Part shown: positions 58,397 through 64,000 of the stretch, piece by piece
How positions within the stretch are numbered: position 1 is the stretch's first letter
Layout: every line of letters begins with the position of its first letter
Source: Neoalteromonas flava
GTDB taxonomy: Bacteria; Pseudomonadota; Gammaproteobacteria; Enterobacterales; Alteromonadaceae
Direction of reading: 5' to 3'
DNA length: 64,000 nt
Assembly: GCF_002807685.1 (NCBI RefSeq)
Contig: NZ_PEAX01000005.1
Coordinates: forward strand, 248,001-312,000
Translations under genes and position numbers: made by a program
Notes under the pieces: model-generated
What the model was told of the DNA's origin: nothing
Seen by the model: only the letters and a program-made list of their open reading frames with translations
Databases searched by the model: none

Positions 58397-60418
58397 TTAG
58401 ACTTTATCTTTTTCGTTAATGATAAATCGTTTATCAACATTCATATCTTTAGGAATGAGGTGCAGAACTAAACTATGCCGGCTTATCCCCATGTCTTTGC
58501 GTGGGCTTCCGCCGTGCGCAAGACAAGCATGCCAGAATAATGCCTGGCCTTTCTTGATGATGAGCTCTCGCCGTTCTGACACTTTGCTTGCTTCAGCACT
58601 TAACCAGGCAAAATATTCAGCGTTTTCAGCCTTGGATAAGGTACGCAAATTCGTTTGTGGATAATTGCTATCGTGTTTGTTCCAATAGCCCAATTTGTGT
58701 GTTCCCGGGTAAAATTCGAGAGGGCCACTGTCCGGATGAATATCTTCCAATGCTATCCAACACCCGATCAAATAATTGCGTGGGTAAATATGAAATTGAG
58801 CATAATCTTGATGCAGTTTTTGTTGGCTACCAACTCCAAAACTTAAGGTAAAACCTGATTCAGCTGGCTTGTCGAACAGCAACGATCCAATGCGTAAAAT
58901 AGTCTCATTTTCGCTCACTTGTTCAAACTGTTCAGAAAACTCATTCATCCCATGAATGCGCCAATTATTATTCAATTGCATCCACTGCCTTTCACTTTCG
59001 GGTAAGGACAGTAATTCCTCTTGTGAGAGGTTTTGAGGCTGTGATTCATCCTCGCGTCGTAAACCAATAATATTCAGGTTTGGATAGCGTTTTTGGCCAC
59101 GCCATATACCATTTTCCATCTCACTCTTAAGCAAATCACAGGTTTTGCTATCAAGAACATTGGCGATTACGAAACCATTGTCGACCCACTGGTTGAGCAT
59201 TTCTTTATCGTCTTTTGGTAGGTCTTTGGCAGCGATATACGTTTTTGCATCAGTTTGGTCAAACCAAGGGCGAAGCTCAGGAGATTTAGGCCATTGGCCA
59301 TTTTTTGAATAATCAATAGTGTTTCTAAGTGACTGACTTTTAGCTGTTTTTTTTCGTTGGCGGCGAAACCTGCCGAGCCGATCTGGAGCTTTTAAGAAAT
59401 CCACCAGTTTAGATGTCTTAATTTTCAATTGCTTGACCGTTAAATCCATACTCTTCTCTGTCTCTCGCGCCTCATTGCGTGGCGTTGGTAAATTTCGCAC
59501 TAGCTCGTCTATCGCTCTATAATTTGGCTGGCACATAGAGGCCGACAACACATAATTTAACCGATTGATATCAAATTGTATGCCCTCGGAATTGGCTAAT
59601 TGCATAATATCACCGCGATAATAACCACGCAGTTTTTCAATCTCTGCGGAAGGTAGTGAAAGGGTGAACTCATTCTGCTGATTCAAGGCCTGATGGACTT
59701 GTGCTAAAGAGAGGTCGCTATACAAAGTTGCCTCATAATCGGATGTTTGCTGCGCTATGCAGTAACTTCCATCAGATTGCTTAAAGTGGGCCACGACTTG
59801 AGGGATAGTTTTCCGTTCATTTGCATGCGGTAACGATGCATTTGCTAAGGCATTTTTGTCTAGTCCTAGAAATTCGGAGAAATTTACCAAGGTACGTTCC
59901 TGCTGCTGCATTAAATCTTCGAGTTTCATGACATGCACGTTGTCTCGACCGAATAGTTCAAAAGCGTTGGCAACGAGCTCTGCATACTTGGGTAAGTAGT
60001 AATTCTGTCGTTGCCAAACCACGTCTTCAAAGGAGGCGGAGATATCAGCGCTGAAATTTTGGCTTTTTTGACCGGTAGAAAAATGATGCACAACATCATG
60101 GGTGTAATGTGAGTAAGCCCTCTTTATCGGATCTCTGAGCATAATAAGTATTTTTTTCTCACCTTTAAGCTCCTTGATTCGTTTAAGCGCAGAGGGATTG
60201 CGGAAGTAACTCGGGGTGATATCCACGCTGTAGCCACTAAATTGTCGCGGGTCTTGTTTAAAAAGACCGAAAAATGCATCGTTTTCTGTGGTGTAATTTT
60301 TGCTGAAGAAAAATGTCTCTTTCTTAGTTGTGGTATTGAACTGCGGATCGTTATCCAGCAGCTTGAACATAGAACTTGTACCGCATTTTTCAACGCCAAT
60401 ACCAAAAAGATATTTCAT
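58397..60418 (-). CDS. sulfotransferase / phytanoyl-CoA-dioxygenase-like fusion
   Basis: A 673-residue two-domain enzyme. Residues about 1-300 are a PAPS-dependent sulfotransferase: the 5'-phosphosulfate loop GVEKCGTSSM (8-17) and the 3'-phosphate motif LRDPIKRAYSHY (94-105). After a basic linker (about 330-385), residues about 400-665 form a PhyH-type Fe(II)/2-oxoglutarate oxygenase: His536-x-Asp538 in KLHQDYAQFH, distal His635 in LAHGGSP and Arg647 in ISRHS. Such a protein could hydroxylate a substrate and then sulfate it. No signal peptide or membrane helix is seen. It stands alone; substrate and pathway are unknown. Each domain on its own is confidently recognised. Confidence 0.85.
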   Translation of the reverse strand: MKYLFGIGVEKCGTSSMFKLLDNDPQFNTTTKKETFFFSKNYTTENDAFFGLFKQDPRQFSGYSVDITPSYFRNPSALKRIKELKGEKKILIMLRDPIKRAYSHYTHDVVHHFSTGQKSQNFSADISASFEDVVWQRQNYYLPKYAELVANAFELFGRDNVHVMKLEDLMQQQERTLVNFSEFLGLDKNALANASLPHANERKTIPQVVAHFKQSDGSYCIAQQTSDYEATLYSDLSLAQVHQALNQQNEFTLSLPSAEIEKLRGYYRGDIMQLANSEGIQFDINRLNYVLSASMCQPNYRAIDELVRNLPTPRNEARETEKSMDLTVKQLKIKTSKLVDFLKAPDRLGRFRRQRKKTAKSQSLRNTIDYSKNGQWPKSPELRPWFDQTDAKTYIAAKDLPKDDKEMLNQWVDNGFVIANVLDSKTCDLLKSEMENGIWRGQKRYPNLNIIGLRREDESQPQNLSQEELLSLPESERQWMQLNNNWRIHGMNEFSEQFEQVSENETILRIGSLLFDKPAESGFTLSFGVGSQQKLHQDYAQFHIYPRNYLIGCWIALEDIHPDSGPLEFYPGTHKLGYWNKHDSNYPQTNLRTLSKAENAEYFAWLSAEASKVSERRELIIKKGQALFWHACLAHGGSPRKDMGISRHSLVLHLIPKDMNVDKRFIINEKDKV

Positions 60419-60884
60419 GTTTGCTAATTTACTATACGAATTGAAGGGAGCTTAATAAGCGATTCAGTAAGCTACGATTAAGTGAGCACAAAGGCTCTCT
60501 TGCTGCAGATTGATTTGTCTACGACTGGCCAAATCGACCAAAAATCAATGCACATTAATTTAGCAAGTGTTCGTGCTTGCTTCAAGCAAATCCGAATGCT
60601 TCAGGTAGCTTTGTCACCGCTGCGCCTTTTTTCTAGTGTGCCTACTGTAACTCAGCAACGAGTAAACTTTGCATCTACAGCAAGTGGGAGATTCGTTCGA
60701 CTAAGCTAGAATTCACTGCAAAGCAGCTAATTTGGGTTAAATGAATTTAATGCATGAGCAAAGTCTCGAATTTTGCCCAGTTTATTATTTTCGACGAACG
60801 ACCTTATTTTACGGGGAACTCACTTGGCGTATATTGTCTGACTGTATATGCTTAACATATTGTTAACATTCGGTGGGGTGGTGT
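60419..60884. other. intergenic region, divergent promoters
   Basis: A 466-bp stretch between the fusion-enzyme gene (minus) and the TPR lipoprotein gene (plus). A 75-codon open frame at 60482-60709 has no ribosome-binding site or protein-like features. Close to the plus-strand gene are TTGGCG (60824-60829), TATATG (60845-60850) and the inverted repeat at 60852-60866. Nothing else is recognised. Confidence 0.5.
60852..60866. promoter_or_regulatory. 15-bp inverted repeat before the TPR lipoprotein gene
   Basis: TTAACA-TAT-TGTTAA, a perfect inverted repeat with 6-bp arms, begins 2 bp after a possible -10 box (TATATG at 60845-60850) and ends 18 bp before the start codon. It is well placed to be an operator. 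Confidence 0.4.
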
Positions 60885-62045
60885 ATGCAAAAGGTTCCAC
60901 GATTATTGTTAGCCATAGCAGCGCTAGGGTTGTGCGCCTGCCAAAGTACCCCTGTCACGCTGACTGCAAGCCCACATCAGTTGCTCAATGACGATGCGTT
61001 TACCGGTTACCATTTATTTGATATTGAAACCGAGGAAGAGGTTTTTGAACTAACTCCAGAAGCGAAATCTTTTGTTAATCGCGTTACCTGGCAACACGAC
61101 CATCCCACCAAGAAAATTAAAGCCTTAGTGAGCAGTATTTTCGACCGCTCCGATCTCAACTTACTGTACAGTAACGACGCGAATACTACAGCATCAGACA
61201 CGTTTAGAACCGGGGCTGCTAATTGCTTATCGATGTCTATTATGACCTATGCATTAGCCGAATACGCTGGTTTTGATGCGCGTTTTCAGGATATTCAAAT
61301 CCCCGAATATTGGACTCGTCGCGATGGCTTCTCTTTACTCAATGGACATGTCAATGTGTTGGTGCGTCCCAAGCATGATCAGCAAGTGATTCAATTGTTG
61401 AGTTCTGACGTGGTGATTGATTTTGACCCACAGGATAGCCGCAGACACTTCCCAATTGTCGAAGTGACCAAGCAGCAAGCGCTTGCCATGTTTTATAACA
61501 ACAAGGGCGCGGATGCGCTGATTGATGATGCATACACACGTGCCTATGCATACTTTAGAGCGGCTATTTTGATGGATCCAAACTTTGATGGCGCTTGGGT
61601 TAACTTAGGTATTCTATATCGGCGCACGGGGCATATGGAGCTAGCAAAACGTAGCTACGAGCGGGCCATAGAAGCTGATGATGACAATCTTACCGCGTGG
61701 GAAAACTTGGCATTTTTACACAGCCAAAACGGTGAGACTGAGCTCGCAGAAAGCATATTCAGTCGCGTTGAACGCCAGCGTCAGGATAATCCCTTCTACC
61801 ATTTTATTCTGGGAGAGCAGGCATTTGATGAAGGTAAACTTGATGAAGCTTTACAATTTTTCGTGCGTGCGCATCGTTTAGATACAGAAAAGCATGAAAT
61901 CTTGTTTGGTCTGAGTAAAACCTATTATGAACTAGGCGATATCAGCCGCGCCGAAAAATACCTCGCAATGGCCAAACGGCGAGCCCCGAATCCTCAAGAT
62001 GAGGCGCGCTATGAGGGTAAGCTATCAAAACTACAACACATGTAA
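60885..62045 (+). CDS. transglutaminase-like TPR lipoprotein
   Basis: A 386-residue probable lipoprotein: hydrophobic signal then a Cys in LGLCACQST (a weak lipobox). Residues about 40-195 look like a transglutaminase-like papain-fold domain with a candidate triad of Cys114 (AANCLSMSIMTYALAE), His155 (NGHVNVLV) and Asp179/181 (DFDP). Residues about 205-380 are four to five TPR units (AYFRAAILMDPNFDGAWVNLGILY and repeats). The ATG at 60885 is chosen; GTG 60873 is possible. The combination suggests a periplasmic peptidase or peptide-bond-forming enzyme on a scaffold. It overlaps the M28 peptidase gene. Confidence 0.82.
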   Translation: MQKVPRLLLAIAALGLCACQSTPVTLTASPHQLLNDDAFTGYHLFDIETEEEVFELTPEAKSFVNRVTWQHDHPTKKIKALVSSIFDRSDLNLLYSNDANTTASDTFRTGAANCLSMSIMTYALAEYAGFDARFQDIQIPEYWTRRDGFSLLNGHVNVLVRPKHDQQVIQLLSSDVVIDFDPQDSRRHFPIVEVTKQQALAMFYNNKGADALIDDAYTRAYAYFRAAILMDPNFDGAWVNLGILYRRTGHMELAKRSYERAIEADDDNLTAWENLAFLHSQNGETELAESIFSRVERQRQDNPFYHFILGEQAFDEGKLDEALQFFVRAHRLDTEKHEILFGLSKTYYELGDISRAEKYLAMAKRRAPNPQDEARYEGKLSKLQHM

Positions 62046-62985
62046 AGCCAGCGTAGTGAAGTATTGGCCTATCATTTTATTTAGCATTGCCGTAAACGCG
62101 CCACAAGCCCATGCTGATGTGTATGCTCAGGCGTGGGAGGATTTAACGTATTTATCAGCACCCGAACGGGACGGACGCGAACCTAATTCTCAAGGTAGCA
62201 TCGACGCGCAGCAGCGGATTGTCGCGCGCTTTAAACAAGCCCAGTTGCAGGCATTGAATGGTGGAGATAATTTCTACCACCCGTTTACTTTGAAAAGTGG
62301 ATTGAACAATTTTTCAGGAACCAATGTCCTGGCTGTGACTCATGGGCAAGATTCCGGGCTTATTGTGCTAACCGCTCACTATGACCACCTTGGACGTATA
62401 CAAGGGCGTGTTCATCCAGGGGCGGATGACAATGCCTCCGGGGTGGCTGTGATGCTTGCGCTGGCTCATCTCAGCCAAACGAAGGCTTGGCAGCATGGCT
62501 TATTATTTGCCGCAACTGATGCGGAAGAGAAAGGGTTAATTGGTAGCAAGGCCATGCTGCAACAGGAGGAGTTCCCGTTGGCTCATATTGTAGCCAACCT
62601 TAATTTAGATATGCTTGGACAGTTTGGTCGTCCTCCGCGCTTGTACTTAACTGGCACGCAATCACACCCTGCCTTTAATGCGCTGGTTGAAGATATCAAT
62701 GCGACAGTGTTGTTGGATTCGCAAGTGCGCCTGATAAAAGATCATCGCCAAGCTCGCAGCAGACGCTCAATTAATACTGAGATTAATTTTAAACGCGCCA
62801 GTGATCATGCCGTATTTGCTGATGCAGGAATACCCTACTTGTTTTTGGGAGTAGGGGAGCATCCTTGGTATCACACGGCACAAGACAGCGCCGATAGAAT
62901 AGATCCCGCCAACTTAGCACTAGCGATTGATGTCGCATGGGCGCTGCTCAATAACGTTGATAAGCGCCTAGCGAAAGAAAATTAG
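62011..62985 (+). CDS. M28-family aminopeptidase, exported
   Basis: A 324-residue zinc peptidase of family M28. Metal ligands are visible in order: His in TAHYDHLG, Asp in PGADDNASGVAV, Glu pair in DAEEKGLIGS, Asp in NLNLDMLGQ and His in HPWYHTAQDSADRID. A signal peptide follows (YWPIILFSIAVNAPQAHA). The ATG at 62011 has GAGG 6 bp upstream; ATG 61999 and GTG 62056 are alternatives, the last giving a shorter n-region. The start overlaps the TPR gene by 35 bp, so the two are coupled. The stop overlaps the convergent oxygenase gene by 4 bp. Confidence 0.9.
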   Translation: MRVSYQNYNTCKASVVKYWPIILFSIAVNAPQAHADVYAQAWEDLTYLSAPERDGREPNSQGSIDAQQRIVARFKQAQLQALNGGDNFYHPFTLKSGLNNFSGTNVLAVTHGQDSGLIVLTAHYDHLGRIQGRVHPGADDNASGVAVMLALAHLSQTKAWQHGLLFAATDAEEKGLIGSKAMLQQEEFPLAHIVANLNLDMLGQFGRPPRLYLTGTQSHPAFNALVEDINATVLLDSQVRLIKDHRQARSRRSINTEINFKRASDHAVFADAGIPYLFLGVGEHPWYHTAQDSADRIDPANLALAIDVAWALLNNVDKRLAKEN

Positions 62986-63833
62986 ATAACCCCCAGTTCG
63001 CGTAACCGCTCTTTAAGGTAGCTGTCGGCAGTGTGTCGGCCAGACAACACGACATCTGGGCGAGGGTGCAAAAATAATGGCAATGAAATTCGTGCTCGAG
63101 TTTGATCGGCGCCTTCCGGATTAATCACGCGATGCGTTGTAGAGGGAAAATAGCCGCCAGAAGCTTCCTGTAACATATCACCGATATTGACGATCAAATT
63201 TCCAAAGTTACAAGGCACATCAATCCAACCGCCGTCTTTCCCTTTTACTTGCAAGCCTGGCTCGTTGGCTGCAGGCAGAATGGTAAGCAGGTTGATATCT
63301 TCATGGGCAGCAGCTCGGATGGCATCCGGTTCTTCTGACCCATCAAGCGGCGGGTAATGTAAAACGCGCAATAGGGTTTGTTCGCTGTCCTTGATCATAT
63401 GTGATAAAGGCTCTCGGTAACCCTGGCTTACCTCAGCGGGCGAAAGCTCTTCAACCCAAGAAAGTAGCTCAGCTGCTAATGAGGTGGCTTGATCATAGTA
63501 ATCTTGCAGTTGTTGTTTCAATTCAGCTGGGCATTGGCCCCATGGGTAATAATGAAAGTACTCTTTGATGTCCTTCTTTTTAAACCCTTTGGCGACTTCA
63601 GACACGGTACTCGGGAAAAAACCATCCTGAGTTTCTTTGTGAAAGGTGTATTGTTCTTTTTCGTCGCTATTAAAAAATTTTTGCCAATTGGCGTAGATAT
63701 CGGCAACCGATTGTTGTTGGATAGGGTGGTTCTTTAACACCCCAAAGCCAGTCTCGCGCAAGGAGCGCACGAACTCTTCTTTTGCATTGGCTGCCTGATA
63801 ATCGACAGCAACTAATCGCTGAGTCATAGTCAT
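62982..63833 (-). CDS. isopenicillin-N-synthase-like Fe(II)/2OG oxygenase
   Basis: A 283-residue soluble oxygenase of the IPNS/2OG-Fe(II) family. Iron ligands are His177 and Asp179 in AAHEDINLLT and His234 in TTHRVINP; the 2OG-binding Arg is in ARISLPLFLHP. The N-terminal part GFGVLKNHP matches the DIOX_N region. Bacterial members of this general type are widespread and mostly uncharacterised. It is the only gene on its strand here and has a TATAAT promoter box just upstream. Confidence 0.88.
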   Translation of the reverse strand: MTMTQRLVAVDYQAANAKEEFVRSLRETGFGVLKNHPIQQQSVADIYANWQKFFNSDEKEQYTFHKETQDGFFPSTVSEVAKGFKKKDIKEYFHYYPWGQCPAELKQQLQDYYDQATSLAAELLSWVEELSPAEVSQGYREPLSHMIKDSEQTLLRVLHYPPLDGSEEPDAIRAAAHEDINLLTILPAANEPGLQVKGKDGGWIDVPCNFGNLIVNIGDMLQEASGGYFPSTTHRVINPEGADQTRARISLPLFLHPRPDVVLSGRHTADSYLKERLRELGVI

Positions 63834-63857
63834 CTCTATTTCACTTCGAAGGCGCGC

Positions 63858-63863
63858 ATTATA
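63858..63863 (-). promoter_or_regulatory. -10 box of the oxygenase gene within a GC palindrome
   Basis: The minus strand reads TATAAT, a perfect -10 box, about 25 bp before the oxygenase start. It is framed by GCGCGC on both sides (63852-63857 and 63864-63869), making an 18-bp palindrome-like element that could cruciform or bind a regulator. The best -35 (AATGAC, 17 bp spacing) is weak. Confidence 0.55.
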
Positions 63864-63924
63864 GCGCGCTTTCAGTGGAGGTCATTGATTCGGGTCAAAA
63901 AAAACTGCAGGTGGTGTCAGCCAA

Positions 63925-64000
63925 TTATGCCAGCGATAAGAATACGCCAGCCAGCGCTGCACTCATTAAGTTGGCCAATGTGGCAGCAAAAACTGCCTTC
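63925..64000 (-). CDS. C-terminal end of a probable CNT nucleoside transporter
   Basis: The last 24 codons of a gene that runs out of the window. The visible hydrophobic tail (KAVFAATLANLMSAALAG, then VFLSLA and stop) resembles the C-terminal helix of concentrative nucleoside transporters of the NupC type, which typically end with a TLANLMSA-like motif. The length seen is too small for certainty. Its stop lies 92 bp upstream of the oxygenase start in the same orientation. Confidence 0.5.
   Translation of the reverse strand, partial: KAVFAATLANLMSAALAGVFLSLA

Noticed and set aside
60482..60709. 75-codon plus-strand frame between the fusion enzyme and the TPR gene
   Set aside because: No ribosome-binding site, no signal or domain features, and it sits where promoters are expected.
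62982..63833. The IPNS-like gene as part of a beta-lactam synthesis cluster
   Set aside because: No ACV synthetase or acyltransferase is nearby; the fold is shared by many unrelated oxygenases.

Overview
The window is chromosomal DNA of a Gram-negative gammaproteobacterium, most likely a free-living marine or aquatic heterotroph of the Alteromonadales/Cellvibrionales kind. This rests on fadBA next to pepQ and slt, split purE/purK, lone 'PWKRC'-type periplasmic binding proteins, secreted GH13 and GH16 enzymes, and a base composition that looks intermediate (not computed). Coding density is high. There is one tRNA, no rRNA, no IS element, no prophage and no CRISPR array. The genus cannot be fixed from the sequence alone.

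Layout. 1-8.3 kb: the end of an M20 amidohydrolase gene, a hybrid sensor kinase, a LysR regulator divergent from purE-purK, tRNA-Thr(UGU) with its own strong promoter, and a GAF histidine kinase with a single-domain response regulator. 8.4-12.9 kb: a PCu(A)C-type copper chaperone, a Dps protein and a PQQ-type sugar dehydrogenase, then an unknown secreted protein, an Mpo1-like membrane protein and a CnoX-like thioredoxin/TPR protein. 13.1-16.8 kb: two secreted spondin-domain proteins in line with an OmpR/histidine-kinase pair. 16.9-25.6 kb: a class V aminotransferase-fold enzyme, a DUF2065 protein, a secreted GH13 amylase, purA, a double-glycine-leader peptide with a small membrane partner, a multipass membrane protein, a class 3 aldehyde dehydrogenase and a VOC protein.

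25.6-47.6 kb holds the most coherent system: an apparent extracytoplasmic peptidoglycan-scavenging island. It encodes a lipoprotein fusing an AmpD/AmiD-type amidase to a PBP4B/AmiE-type serine hydrolase, a secreted NagZ-like GH3, an M14 peptidase with an SGNH esterase, a MurR/RpiR regulator, a NamZ-type (DUF1343) exo-muramidase, the MurQ etherase, a sodium:solute symporter in the place of the usual PTS importer, a biosynthetic-type alanine racemase and a secreted SxxK serine hydrolase. GAAT/ATTC palindromes lie in both divergent promoter regions of the core (murR / M14 and symporter / alr). In the inferred pathway amidase, NagZ and NamZ release MurNAc outside the cytoplasm, the symporter imports it, and MurQ converts MurNAc-6-phosphate to GlcNAc-6-phosphate and D-lactate. 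The kinase needed before MurQ is not in the window. GH16, MscS, two binding proteins and a decayed SGNH gene copy are interspersed.

47.6-64 kb: a 14-copy 7-bp tandem repeat upstream of a lipoprotein gene, fadBA, slt, pepQ, a ParA / zinc-ribbon protein / Sua5 operon, a fasciclin-domain protein, a rare sulfotransferase + phytanoyl-CoA-dioxygenase-like fusion, a transglutaminase-like TPR lipoprotein overlapping an M28 peptidase, an isopenicillin-N-synthase-like oxygenase, and the last codons of a probable nucleoside transporter.
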